In this document: one piece after another, positions 27,251-35,016 of the stretch
How the letters are laid out: each line of letters opens with the position of its first letter
Position numbering within the stretch: position 1 is the first letter of the stretch
Assembly: GCF_013141695.1 (NCBI RefSeq)
Contig: NZ_WHNY01000028.1
Location: 62,001-126,000, forward strand
Direction: 5' to 3'
DNA length: 64,000 nt
Source of the DNA: Paenibacillus plantarum
GTDB taxonomy: Bacteria; Bacillota; Bacilli; Paenibacillales; NBRC-103111
Made by a program: the position numbers and the translations under genes
The notes under the pieces: model-generated
The model's input: only the letters and a program-made list of their open reading frames with translations
Told to the model about the DNA's origin: nothing
The model's database searches: none

Positions 27251-28419
27251 GATTGCGAAGCTCCTTCCAACTCGGCATGCGCTGCATCTAGGGCATTCGA
27301 CAAGTCCGCGATCAAATCATCAATATGCTCGATCCCAACAGAGAAGCGAAGCAGACGGTCATCGACACCAATTTGCTCTCTAATTTCAAGCGGAATGTCC
27401 GCATGTGTTTGTACAGCTGGGTAGGTCATCAAGGATTCAACCCCGCCTAAGCTTTCTGCGAATGCAATGAGCTCAATATGTCGAAGAATCGGTTCAACTA
27501 AGCGAGCATCCTTCACCTTGAAGGAGAATATCCCTGTGTTGCCGCTGGATTGTTTATTTTGAATGGCATAGCCAGGGTGTGATTCAAGCGCCGGATAGTA
27601 CACGTCTGAAATCAACTTGTGCTGGAGCAAGAAATTCGCAATCGCTGTAGCATTCTGCTCATGACGCTCCATACGCAACGCGAGGGTTTTCATCCCTCTC
27701 ATCAGAAGCCAGCTGTCTTGCGGTCCAAGCACAGCTCCAATCGAGTTATGGAGAATAGCCATTTGCTCCGAGAGCTCTTTCCCTTTTGTAACAATCAGAC
27801 CCGCTAATACGTCGTTGTGTCCGCCCAAATATTTCGTCGCGCTATGGATAACGATATCGGCCCCAAGCTCAATAGGACGTTGTAGATACGGCGTAAGCAG
27901 CGTGTTATCGACGATGGAGACGATGCCCTTTTTACGGGCCCATGTACAAACAAGCTCAAGATCTGTGATCATCATCAATGGGTTTGTAGGTGTTTCAATA
28001 ACAAGACCCTTCGTATTGGACTGATACGCACCTTCTAGTGCATCCAAATCATTCGTATCTACATAAGTAGCCGTTACACCGAAACGGGACATGATTCTTT
28101 CCAATAGACGATACGTACCACCATATAAATCCAAGGAAACAATCAAATGATCACCTTGGCTGAAGTAGGCGAAAATCGTTTGCAATGCCGCCATGCCTGA
28201 GGAACATGCAAAGCCTGCATCTCCGGACTCGAGCTGAGCAATAGCGTCTTCTAGTACTTTACGCGTTGGACTTTTCGTCCGCGCATAATCAAATCCTGTG
28301 CTCTGTCCCAGCTTAGGGTGGCGAAACGCAGTTGATTGATAAATAGGAAAGCTAACAGCACCTGTAACAGGTTCTTCAATAGAGCCAATTTGAGCAAGAC
28401 GACTTTCGATTTTCAACAA
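27247..28419 (-). CDS. metI: Cystathionine gamma-synthase / O-acetylhomoserine (thiol)-lyase
   Basis: A 390-aa paralogue of the downstream enzyme (about 40% alike by eye), matching Bacillus MetI. PLP-family motifs are FDYARTKSPTRKVLE, CSSGMAALQTI, DLYGGTYRL, ETPTNPLMMITDL and SATKYLGGHNDVLAG. It joins O-acetylhomoserine with cysteine or sulfide. The start is TTG at 28419, followed by a second TTG, 8 nt after AGGAGG. It sits 32 nt after metA and overlaps metC. Substrate order within the operon supports the name. Confidence 0.92.
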   Translation of the reverse strand: MLKIESRLAQIGSIEEPVTGAVSFPIYQSTAFRHPKLGQSTGFDYARTKSPTRKVLEDAIAQLESGDAGFACSSGMAALQTIFAYFSQGDHLIVSLDLYGGTYRLLERIMSRFGVTATYVDTNDLDALEGAYQSNTKGLVIETPTNPLMMITDLELVCTWARKKGIVSIVDNTLLTPYLQRPIELGADIVIHSATKYLGGHNDVLAGLIVTKGKELSEQMAILHNSIGAVLGPQDSWLLMRGMKTLALRMERHEQNATAIANFLLQHKLISDVYYPALESHPGYAIQNKQSSGNTGIFSFKVKDARLVEPILRHIELIAFAESLGGVESLMTYPAVQTHADIPLEIREQIGVDDRLLRFSVGIEHIDDLIADLSNALDAAHAELEGASQS

Positions 28420-28451
28420 GAGAATTTCCTCCTCAGGGTATGGGTTCGATT

Positions 28452-29396
28452 TTACAATTGCGAGCTTGCCAAGCTTTCATTTATGTTTACCGTCAACTCA
28501 AAAGGTGTTTCTTGATATACATAATAGTTCAGCCAGTTCGAGAACAGCAAATTTGCATGGGCTCTCCAAGTGTTGTAAGGCAGTCTACTCGGATCGTTAT
28601 TCGGGTAATAATTGTTCGGAATATCAATCGGCAGCCCTTTGGCCACATCACGGTCATACTCCCATTTCAAGGAACAAGCATCATATTCGGAATGTCCTGT
28701 TACGAAAATATGCTTACCATCGCGCGTTGCGACGATATATACACCAGACTCATCGGATTCTGATAAAATTTCTAAATCTGGACATCGCTCAATATCTTCA
28801 CGATTAATGTCGGTGTGACGTGATTGCGGAACATTGAACACTTCATCAAAGCCGCGCAACAGCTTCGTATTCGGAACACTTACCGTATGTGGGAATACGC
28901 CAAATGTCTTCTTCTCTAGCGCATATTTGCGTACGCCGAAATGATGGTATAAACCTGCTTGAGCCGCCCAACAAATATGCAGCGTGGAAGTCACATTCCG
29001 CTTGCTCCACTCAAGAATTTGCGTTAGCTCTTCCCAATAATTCACATCTTCGAAATCCATTTGTTCTACGGGCGCACCCGTAATAATCATACCATCCAGC
29101 TTATCGTCTTTGATATCATCAAACGTTTTGTAAAACATATCTAAATGTTCCAGGGACGTATTTTTGGAAGTGTGAGTTTTCGGATGTAGCAACACGAACT
29201 CCACTTGCAGTGGCGTGTTCCCGATCAAGCGCAACAGCTGCGTCTCCGTCGTTTCTTTGGTCGGCATTAAGTTAAGCAGGGCAATGCGAAGTGGACGTAT
29301 ATCCTGGTGATACGCGACAGATTCGTCCATGGTGAAGATATTCTCTTGGTTTAAAATTTCTTTGGCAGGCAGGTTGTCAGGAATCTTGATCGGCAT
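28452..29396 (-). CDS. metA: Homoserine O-acetyltransferase (MetA type)
   Basis: A 314-aa homoserine acyltransferase of the MetA family that activates homoserine for methionine synthesis. Counting from the ATG at 29396, the catalytic Cys is residue 142 (HICWAAQAG) and the His/Glu pair is 235/237 (VTGHSEYD), exactly the numbering of characterised MetA proteins. Residue 111 is Glu (GAPVEQMDF); in the Bacillus cereus enzyme Glu111 favours acetyl-CoA over succinyl-CoA, so acetyl transfer is expected. AGGAG lies 8 nt upstream of this ATG. It is the first gene after the SAM riboswitch. Confidence 0.95.
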   Translation of the reverse strand: MPIKIPDNLPAKEILNQENIFTMDESVAYHQDIRPLRIALLNLMPTKETTETQLLRLIGNTPLQVEFVLLHPKTHTSKNTSLEHLDMFYKTFDDIKDDKLDGMIITGAPVEQMDFEDVNYWEELTQILEWSKRNVTSTLHICWAAQAGLYHHFGVRKYALEKKTFGVFPHTVSVPNTKLLRGFDEVFNVPQSRHTDINREDIERCPDLEILSESDESGVYIVATRDGKHIFVTGHSEYDACSLKWEYDRDVAKGLPIDIPNNYYPNNDPSRLPYNTWRAHANLLFSNWLNYYVYQETPFELTVNINESLASSQL

Positions 29397-29447
29397 CCTG
29401 TTCACTCCTCTTCTTTAATTTAGGTTTAGTTGAAAATTCTAATAAAA

Positions 29448-29486
29448 TGCAAAAATGACCTTCCCTGGAATCAGAGAAAGGCCATG
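29448..29486 (-). terminator. Attenuator terminator of the SAM riboswitch
   Basis: On the minus strand, TGGCCTTTCTC pairs with the GGGAAGGTCA region and continues into TTTTTGC. It lies between the aptamer and metA and would form when SAM is bound. Confidence 0.85.
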
Positions 29487-29508
29487 AAAAATCAAAGTCA
29501 ATGTCCTT

Positions 29509-29633
29509 CTCTTATCTCCCAGATTCGCTGTAAACAGCGTTTCCGCAAGAATTAGCACCGTGCTCCCCTTTTTGCAAAGGTTTGTCGGTTGCCGGGTGTC
29601 ATAGGGCTAGTCCCTCCACCTACTCTTGATAAG
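29509..29633 (-). promoter_or_regulatory. SAM-I (S-box) riboswitch aptamer
   Basis: The minus strand shows the S-box signature: CTTATCAAGAGTAGGTGGAG at the 5' end, GGGACTAGCCCTATGA, ACCCGGCAACC, GGTGCTAATTCTTGCGG and closing GGAGATAAGAG. It controls metA-metI-metC by transcription termination. Confidence 0.97.
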
Positions 29634-29659
29634 AAAACGTAACGTATGCGATTAGCATT

Positions 29660-29687
29660 ATCATACTATAAAATAAACGAAAGTCAA
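29660..29687 (-). promoter_or_regulatory. Promoter of the met operon
   Basis: On the minus strand, TTGACT (29682-29687) and TATGAT (29660-29665) have a 16-nt spacer, placing the transcript start about 20 nt before the aptamer. Beyond this, the gap up to the next gene at 29877 shows nothing recognisable. Confidence 0.65.
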
Positions 29688-29876
29688 GATGGTTAGACTT
29701 GTACATGTTAGTGATCTTAAAAATTTAGTAGTTGTAGCCAAGCTACCATTAAAATGATACAATTTGTATTGTGACAAACTGTTTAAGTTTAGGTACTTAA
29801 GGTTATTACTAAGGATTAGCTTTTCGTAACAGATGTTTCTAAACGAATAAGAATTTTTGAAGAAATGAGGGCTATA

Positions 29877-30104
29877 ATGTCAACCCAAACATCGGATAAT
29901 TTCTCTGCATTCGCCTCCTTACATCGTTATTTTGCCTTTATTGAAACCGACAAACCTACACTTGAGCAAGCCGAAATCGCTGTCTCACAGCTTCATCTCG
30001 TTTATGGTGCTGAGAGTGAAGATGATCTGATGAAGCGCGGCGGTCCTGAGATCATTCAAATGTACACAGACGTCAAAAATAAGATTTTAAATGCCGCCAA
30101 GTAA
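29877..30104 (+). CDS. Small acidic protein of unknown function
   Basis: A 75-aa acidic protein starting MSTQTSDNFSAF, which I do not recognise. It looks all-helical and has no signal peptide or TM segment. The ATG at 29877 follows GAGGG; an upstream in-frame ATG at 29865 is less well served. A strong terminator overlaps its last codons, which supports a real single-gene transcript. It is divergent from the met operon. Confidence 0.68.
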   Translation: MSTQTSDNFSAFASLHRYFAFIETDKPTLEQAEIAVSQLHLVYGAESEDDLMKRGGPEIIQMYTDVKNKILNAAK

Positions 30105-30127
30105 GTTTTGGCGGTTTATTTTTTTTG
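30094..30127 (+). terminator. Terminator overlapping the stop of the 75-aa gene
   Basis: CCGCCAA and TTGGCGG form a 7-bp stem around a loop containing the stop codon, followed by TTTATTTTTTTT. Confidence 0.88.
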
Positions 30128-30196
30128 CACAGACTTTGCCTATTCTCCATAAGCTAACTTATCGACAATTCCCCTTATTGCATCAAACTTTTTGGC

Positions 30197-30225
30197 TTGA
30201 AACAGGGTATATGAACAGGTATACT
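30197..30225 (+). promoter_or_regulatory. Sigma-A promoter of corA
   Basis: TTGAAA (30197-30202) and TATACT (30220-30225) have a 17-nt spacer. The transcript would start near 30232, leaving a leader of about 175 nt before corA. Confidence 0.72.
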
Positions 30226-30265
30226 AGACAAGTATTCGACACGGACGGAAAAGGAGGGCATACGC

Positions 30266-30367
30266 TTGGACGGAGAACCGAGGAGTAGAACCTGCAAGGC
30301 GAATAAACAATTTCAAAGTGTAGGAATGAAGTCGGTTAATCCATCATCCAGGGCATTGCTCTTCTAG
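30266..30367 (+). CDS. Possible corA leader peptide, 33 aa
   Basis: A TTG-started ORF with an unusually good AAAAGGAGGG site 7 nt upstream lies inside the corA leader. The product starts MDGEPRSRTCKANK and is basic. Its stop codon falls within the large hairpin at 30326-30395. In enterobacteria corA and mgtA have leader ORFs that set downstream expression; an analogous role here is inference. It may instead be a chance ORF within a structured RNA. Confidence 0.4.
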   Translation: MDGEPRSRTCKANKQFQSVGMKSVNPSSRALLF

Positions 30368-30395
30368 ATGTACTAACCGGCTGATTCCATTCAAA
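30326..30395 (+). promoter_or_regulatory. Large imperfect hairpin in the corA leader
   Basis: GAATGAAGTCGGTTA and TAACCGGCTGATTCCATTC form the outer stem (AGTCGGTTA/TAACCGGCT paired), with CATC/GATG and AGGGC/GCTCT as inner pairs. It ends just before the corA ribosome-binding site (AGGGGTGG). It has no T tract and does not look like the known M-box. Confidence 0.6.
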
Positions 30396-30406
30396 GGGGT
30401 GGGCAG

Positions 30407-31345
30407 ATGAAAACACGGTTGGTTCAAAATGGTATTTTTACGTTAGTTGATGATGTTACTGCTGCGCTTACACCTCCAAGCCAAGGCTTCTATTGGATTG
30501 ATGCGGGGATCGAGGACTTGGAATTACTTCAGCCTCTTTTCCATTTGCATGATTTGGCCGTAGAAGATTGCCTTAGTGAGGAAGAACAGCGTCCAAAGAT
30601 TGAATTTTATGATTCCCATTATTTCATTGTTATTAATAGTATTCGTTTCGATGATGAAGAAATTTTCTTACGCGCACTTAATCTATTTCTAAGCAAACAT
30701 GTGATCATTACGGTAACACGACAAAAAATTAATGAGCTGCGCGCACTCAAACCTTTCCTCTGGGAGGAAGAAGTGAACAGTGCCGATCGATTCTTATATC
30801 ATTTGGTCGATCTCGTTGTCGATAACTATGTGGCGGTCGGTGACCGAATTGAAGCCAAGATTGAGAAACTGGAAGAAGATATTCTGATGGCGACGAAGAA
30901 GTCGCATTTGAATGAGATTATCGGTCTTCGTTCTGAAATTTTATGGTTGAAAAAGGTGCTTGTTCCTCAACGTGACGTCATTGGGACGCTCGGAAAAAAA
31001 GAGCTCAGATTGATCGATCATCAGCTTCAGAAGTATTTCGGCGACATTTATGAGAATGCCGTCAAAATCGTTGATACGTTCGATACGCTGCGCGATCTGA
31101 TGGGGAACTTACGAGAAGCTTATCAATCCAGTCTCGCGAACCGCGCCAATGATATCATGCGCGTGTTTACCGCGTTGACGACGATCTTCATGCCCTTGAC
31201 TTTCATTACCGGTGTTTTCGGGATGAATTTCGATAATATTCTTGGACTGCATCTAACCCCTCATGGGGATGAAATCGTGCTAGCCTTTATGGGCGTCCTC
31301 GGCATAGCCATGTATGTTCTGTTCCGTAAGAAAGAATGGCTATGA
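30407..31345 (+). CDS. corA: CorA-family magnesium/divalent cation transporter
   Basis: A 312-aa CorA-type channel with a large cytosolic N-terminal domain, a long helix (about 130-250) and two C-terminal TM segments. The signature GMN lies between them (FITGVFGMNFDNILG), and the chain ends in a basic FRKKEWL. It imports Mg2+ (or Co2+) as a pentamer. AGGGGTGG precedes the ATG. It is monocistronic behind a long structured leader and ends at a shared bidirectional terminator. Confidence 0.95.
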   Translation: MKTRLVQNGIFTLVDDVTAALTPPSQGFYWIDAGIEDLELLQPLFHLHDLAVEDCLSEEEQRPKIEFYDSHYFIVINSIRFDDEEIFLRALNLFLSKHVIITVTRQKINELRALKPFLWEEEVNSADRFLYHLVDLVVDNYVAVGDRIEAKIEKLEEDILMATKKSHLNEIIGLRSEILWLKKVLVPQRDVIGTLGKKELRLIDHQLQKYFGDIYENAVKIVDTFDTLRDLMGNLREAYQSSLANRANDIMRVFTALTTIFMPLTFITGVFGMNFDNILGLHLTPHGDEIVLAFMGVLGIAMYVLFRKKEWL

Positions 31346-31368
31346 TCGACTCAGATCGATGTATAGAT

Positions 31369-31424
31369 AAAGGGTGACTTCAAGCAGAAACGTAGTAATA
31401 CTGCTGAGGAGTCACCCTTTTTGG
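31369..31424. terminator. Bidirectional terminator between corA and tyrS
   Basis: AAAGGGTGACT pairs with AGTCACCCTTT, with an inner CAAGCAG/CTGCTG stem, flanked by TTTTT on the plus strand and TTT on the minus strand. Confidence 0.85.
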
Positions 31425-31432
31425 CATTCAAC

Positions 31433-32692
31433 TTACGATAGCTTGATTCTAACAAACTTCCGTTTCCCGACTTGCAGAATATCGCCATCCACTGGTGTAA
31501 TTTGCCCATGAATATCCGTCAGCTTCTGTTCGTTGATTTTCACAGCTCCTTGCTCCACGCTCCGTCTAGCTTCCCCATTCGATGATTGCAAGGATAAGCT
31601 GACTAACAACTTGATAATGGACAAGCTTCCTGATTCCAGATGGCTACTGTCGAGATTTACTTCCTCAATGTCATCTGGCAAAGCGCGCTTTTGAAAAACA
31701 GTAATAAAATGCTGCTCCGCCTCCTCAGCTGCTTCCACACCGTGGTACATCTCAACATACACTTTCGCCAGCTTCAGCTTGGCATCTCTTGGATGGATCG
31801 TACCCGCTTCGAGTCCTTGCCGCAGCTCTTCGATTTCCGCATTCGACAAGGCTGTCGTTAACTCGAAATATTTGAGCATGAGCGAATCCGGAATGGACAT
31901 GGTTTTGCCGAAAATGTCATTCGGCTGCTCGTCGATACCGATGTAGTTGCGCAAGCTTTTGCTCATCTTCTGAACGCCATCCAGCCCCTCTAGCAGCGGC
32001 ATTAGGATCGCCACTTGACCTTCTTTGATCTCATATGCCCCTTGAAGCGTACGCCCCATCAAAATATTAAAAGTCTGATCAGTTCCACCGAGCTCAATAT
32101 CACTTTCTAAAGAAACCGAGTCGTAGCCTTGCATAAGCGGGTAGAAAAATTCGTGCACATGTATCGGCTGATTCGCCGCATACCGCTTTGCAAAGTCATC
32201 TCGCTCCAGCATGCGAGCAACCGTCACTTTACCAGCTAGTCTCAGCACATCATCAAAGCGCAGTTCACCCAGCCATGTGGAGTTATAGTAGAAGGATGTT
32301 TTGTTTAGATCCAATACCTTGGCTAGCTGGGTCTGATACGTTTGCGCGTTATGCTTCACGTCTTCCTCCGACAGCTGTTTGCGTGTCTCGGATTTCCCTG
32401 TCGGATCGCCGATGCGCCCCGTGAAATCACCAATAATTAGTTGTACCTCATGTCCCAAGTCTTGGAATTGACGAAGCTTGTGCAGGACGACCGTATGTCC
32501 AATGTGGATATCCGGTGCAGATGGATCCAATCCTAGCTTTACTTTCAGCGGCGTCCCTGTCACTACCGCCTTCATAATCTTCTTCTTCAGCGCTTCTTCC
32601 GGCACGATTTCCGCTGCGCCGCGTTTGAGGATACCCCATTGATGCTCAACTTGTTGCTGCTGCTCCTCCGTAAGCTTTTCCCATGACAACAT
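31433..32692 (-). CDS. tyrS: Tyrosine-tRNA ligase, TyrZ-like subtype
   Basis: A 419-aa class I tyrosyl-tRNA synthetase. The HIGH motif is at DPSAPDIHIGHTVVLHKLRQFQ, the KMSKS motif at VQKMSKSLRNYIG and a C-terminal S4 domain at SSNGEARRSVEQGAVKINEQ. The HIGH region (PSAPDIHIGHTVVLHKL) is of the second bacterial subtype, represented in Bacillus by TyrZ rather than TyrS. Expression is under the Tyr-specific T-box upstream. It converges on corA with a shared terminator. Confidence 0.96.
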   Translation of the reverse strand: MLSWEKLTEEQQQQVEHQWGILKRGAAEIVPEEALKKKIMKAVVTGTPLKVKLGLDPSAPDIHIGHTVVLHKLRQFQDLGHEVQLIIGDFTGRIGDPTGKSETRKQLSEEDVKHNAQTYQTQLAKVLDLNKTSFYYNSTWLGELRFDDVLRLAGKVTVARMLERDDFAKRYAANQPIHVHEFFYPLMQGYDSVSLESDIELGGTDQTFNILMGRTLQGAYEIKEGQVAILMPLLEGLDGVQKMSKSLRNYIGIDEQPNDIFGKTMSIPDSLMLKYFELTTALSNAEIEELRQGLEAGTIHPRDAKLKLAKVYVEMYHGVEAAEEAEQHFITVFQKRALPDDIEEVNLDSSHLESGSLSIIKLLVSLSLQSSNGEARRSVEQGAVKINEQKLTDIHGQITPVDGDILQVGKRKFVRIKLS

Positions 32693-32726
32693 ACGATCCC
32701 TCCATTCGATTAGTTATAAAAGAATA

Positions 32727-33030
32727 CAAAAAAGACAACCTCAACGCCCACAAAGGGACGAGAAGGTTGTCTCGCGGTACCACCCTAATTAAAGAGATTG
32801 GTTGCACATCTACTGGCATGCCACTTCTCTTTCACTTAGAAAATTAACGACAAATAGTTTGCCGGGTGTAAGCTACTAATGCTTGAATGAAGCACGTTCC
32901 CTCCACCAACTCAGAACTGTAATTCGGACAATATGCTTGCATCGGTTTGCACCTTCCACCGACTCTCTGCAGCAGCGGCAATTCTCCTACTTCGGGCTTC
33001 GCCCATGTTCGTCATCGCTTTGACGGATAT
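32727..33030 (-). promoter_or_regulatory. T-box leader of tyrS (Tyr specifier TAC)
   Basis: On the minus strand there is a CAGAGAGTCGGTGGAAGGTGCAAACCGA distal element, then GAATTACAGTTCTG, in which TAC (32919-32921) is the Tyr specifier. The T-box sequence AGGGTGGTACCGCG follows (32773-32786), then a terminator (AGACAACCTTCTCG paired with TTGAGGTTGTCT then TTTTTTG). The gap 32693-33079 is fully explained by this leader and its promoter. Confidence 0.95.
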
Positions 33031-33044
33031 TAGATTATTGACCA

Positions 33045-33073
33045 TTTAATCATATCCCGCAGGCCTTTGTCAA
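33045..33073 (-). promoter_or_regulatory. Probable promoter of the tyrS leader
   Basis: On the minus strand a perfect TTGACA (33068-33073) is followed after 17-18 nt by an A+T-rich, poorly conserved -10 (ATTAAA/TTAAAT). Confidence 0.5.
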
Positions 33074-33079
33074 TACACA

Positions 33080-34093
33080 TTAACTAGCGGCTTGGATCGC
33101 ATTTCTTTCCTTCTCTCTGCGAAAACGTAACCGAAGCAAACGAAGCCATTCATAGGCACGGTCTAATTCTTTCCCCTTCAGTTCTTCCGTCCCGATGAGA
33201 CTCTTGAGAACGGGCTTTAAATAGCGATCACCTTCAGATTCATACGCATTCCATGCTTTAATTTGCTCCTCCTCAGGAATCGAAGAAAGTTCAGATTCCA
33301 CGAGAGGATCCATATCGTAGCCTTCACGATCCAAATCTTCCACCCACAACAGCAATTCTCGCCGCGGCATCGTCAGATTCGCCTGAAGATCGGCCAAGTT
33401 CCCGCCACCAGCAACGATTTCTAACAGCTTGCGTTTGCTGACCTCACGATCAAGCTCGATTCGCAGCTTCTGCTCTTTCTGAGCAAGCAGCCAACCCTCG
33501 AACTTCATCGTATCCACAAAGTTGGCAACCCAATCCAACGGAAAACCGTTCGTGCGCGTACACTCGCCAATCCGTCCAAGCAATTGATCGGCGTACTGCG
33601 CCGTTTTCTGCTCGCCAAACCCAGGAATTTGCTGAAGCTCTTCCTTGGTCTGCGGCAGGAACACTGAAATCATCCGTAGGACACGGTTCGTAGCAAGGAT
33701 GTATGGTGCCTTCTTCTCACGTGCAGCCTGCTCACGGCGCCATGCACGCAGTGATTCGAACACCTCTTCATTCGGATTCTCCTCGCAGTAATACGTTAGC
33801 ATTTGGGTCATTCTCGCTTTACCTGAAAGTCCTTGCGTAAGATCCAATTCCGTGTGTACCAGAGGCCTGAAGCCGCTTCTGATCTTCTCACGCAAGCCTT
33901 GACGGAACGCAAATAGCATCTCATCCCAGCTTATGCCTTGAAACCATTCGTCCTGCGTAAGCTTACCCGTCAAGTCAGGTTCACTCCAGTACACACTCCA
34001 AATCCCTTGTTCTTCGACAATCGAAACCTGCGCGGAAATCACTTGCTGATCCCCCGAATTCTTCTCTAACGTGTTCAAAAATACAATGTTCAT
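33080..34093 (-). CDS. HRDC domain protein
   Basis: A 337-aa cytosolic protein. Residues about 110-180 form an HRDC domain (LRAWRREQAAREKKAPYILATNRVLRMISVFLPQTKEELQQIPGFGEQKTAQYADQLL), a helical nucleic-acid-binding module of RecQ helicases and RNase D. The N-terminal 105 and C-terminal 150 residues match no family I recognise; the C-terminal part is strongly charged and helical. There is no helicase or nuclease motif, so it is not RecQ or RNase D itself. A nucleic-acid-related role is likely. It is monocistronic. Confidence 0.8.
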   Translation of the reverse strand: MNIVFLNTLEKNSGDQQVISAQVSIVEEQGIWSVYWSEPDLTGKLTQDEWFQGISWDEMLFAFRQGLREKIRSGFRPLVHTELDLTQGLSGKARMTQMLTYYCEENPNEEVFESLRAWRREQAAREKKAPYILATNRVLRMISVFLPQTKEELQQIPGFGEQKTAQYADQLLGRIGECTRTNGFPLDWVANFVDTMKFEGWLLAQKEQKLRIELDREVSKRKLLEIVAGGGNLADLQANLTMPRRELLLWVEDLDREGYDMDPLVESELSSIPEEEQIKAWNAYESEGDRYLKPVLKSLIGTEELKGKELDRAYEWLRLLRLRFRREKERNAIQAAS

Positions 34094-34129
34094 CTCTTTC
34101 CATGCCTCCAGACGTTGATATGAAATAGG

Positions 34130-34182
34130 TTTAAGAAAAACGAAAAAGCACCTATTCTGCCCGCAGGACAGAAAAGGTGCTT
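34130..34182 (-). terminator. Terminator-like hairpin in the leader of the HRDC gene
   Basis: On the minus strand, AAGCACCT...AGGTGCTT with inner TTCTG/CAGAA pairs and a CCTGCGGG loop region is followed by TTTTTCGTTTTTC. It lies between a minus-strand promoter and the HRDC start, with no minus-strand gene upstream. Confidence 0.7.
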
Positions 34183-34200
34183 CCCATTTCTAATATCCAA

Positions 34201-34229
34201 ATCATACCATGTTTGTCAGTTAGGCGCAA
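34201..34229 (-). promoter_or_regulatory. Candidate promoter of the HRDC gene
   Basis: On the minus strand, TTGCGC (34224-34229) and TATGAT (34201-34206) have a 17-nt spacer. The start site would be about 12 nt before the terminator-like hairpin. Confidence 0.5.
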
Positions 34230-34237
34230 GAACCGTT

Positions 34238-34265
34238 TTGCCCCCAGACCCTTATCGGTTATAAT
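34238..34265 (+). promoter_or_regulatory. Promoter of the DUF3055 gene
   Basis: TTGCCC (34238-34243) and a perfect TATAAT (34260-34265) have a 16-nt spacer, about 33 nt before the ATG. It is divergent from the HRDC promoter. Confidence 0.65.
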
Positions 34266-34298
34266 AGATTCATACTAGAAAGAGAATGGAGGGCCCTC

Positions 34299-34592
34299 AT
34301 GTCTGATTATGACTTTTTATATGATCATCAAGAAGAAACGACAACACGTTTTGTCTGTTTCGTTGGCAATGCTTTACACCGTTTTGACCTCGCGATCATG
34401 ACCACTACCCGTTATTATGGCAAGAAGTTGGTCATCGATTTGCAATCGGGACGCAGTGCTGTTATTGGACCGGACGATTTGAACGAAGAAGGCTATTTAG
34501 AGCACGTTTTCAAAATCAATGAAGAACAGGCGCAAGAGCTTACTGAGTTTTTATCGCAAATTATTGGTTCGATTCATTTTACGGATATTTAA
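34299..34592 (+). CDS. DUF3055-like small protein
   Basis: A 97-aa cytosolic protein resembling the DUF3055 family of Firmicutes: it opens SDYDFLYDHQEETTTRFVCFVG and has YYGKKLVIDLQSGRSAVIGPDDLNEEGYLEHVF. The function is unknown. GGAGGGCCCTC lies immediately before the ATG. It is followed 52 bp later by another small gene on the same strand, probably in the same transcript, since no terminator lies between them. Confidence 0.75.
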   Translation: MSDYDFLYDHQEETTTRFVCFVGNALHRFDLAIMTTTRYYGKKLVIDLQSGRSAVIGPDDLNEEGYLEHVFKINEEQAQELTEFLSQIIGSIHFTDI

Positions 34593-34644
34593 GGGATTGT
34601 CGGGGGACACTGGAAAAAGCAAAACCTGAAAAGGAGGCTTATCC

Positions 34645-34956
34645 ATGCGTAAAAAGTCACCACACATCAACCATGTAGAGGGATTAGGCTTCCTCTCAGA
34701 AGACCGCCTCGCTGCGTACACCGACCTCAAGTCGGTCGAGTCACAGCGTAATGACATGATCCCCGAGGAGTTTCCCGAAGGGGCTTATGGCACAAGTATG
34801 TTGTCAGACTCCCTTGGGAAAAGCACCCCTTGGCGAGAGGATCAACGCCCTACCAACCGTTTTGCTTACGAGAATCGTGAGCTGCACGAAGGTATTACAA
34901 GGGACTATCCTGGAGCAGATGATGCAATGGGAGAGTCTACCGAGGGCTTGTCCTAG
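34645..34956 (+). CDS. Small hydrophilic protein of unknown function
   Basis: A 103-aa hydrophilic, acidic protein that I do not recognise. It begins MRKKSPHINHVEGLGFL and includes NRFAYENRELHEGITRDYPGADD. It is probably partly disordered, with no TM segment or signal. AAAAGGAGG lies 8 nt upstream of the ATG and a strong terminator follows 12 nt after the stop, so it is a real gene. It is likely co-transcribed with the DUF3055 gene. Confidence 0.72.
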   Translation: MRKKSPHINHVEGLGFLSEDRLAAYTDLKSVESQRNDMIPEEFPEGAYGTSMLSDSLGKSTPWREDQRPTNRFAYENRELHEGITRDYPGADDAMGESTEGLS

Positions 34957-34968
34957 GTAAATGAGAAA

Positions 34969-35009
34969 CGCCACGAACACCCATTAAAGGGATGTTCGTG
35001 GCGTTTTTT
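34969..35009. terminator. Bidirectional terminator
   Basis: CGCCACGAACA pairs with TGTTCGTGGCG, extended by CCC/GGG around an ATTAAA loop, followed by TTTTTT on the plus strand. It serves the small-protein transcript and probably also the convergent epimerase gene. Confidence 0.9.
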
Positions 35010-35016
35010 CACTTCA

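Noticed and set aside
26503-28024. Several plus-strand ORFs across metC and metI
   Set aside because: They are mirror frames of two conserved PLP enzymes and share no recognisable motif.
30226-30406. M-box magnesium riboswitch upstream of corA
   Set aside because: The conserved M-box core segments are not found; only an unrelated hairpin and a short ORF are visible.
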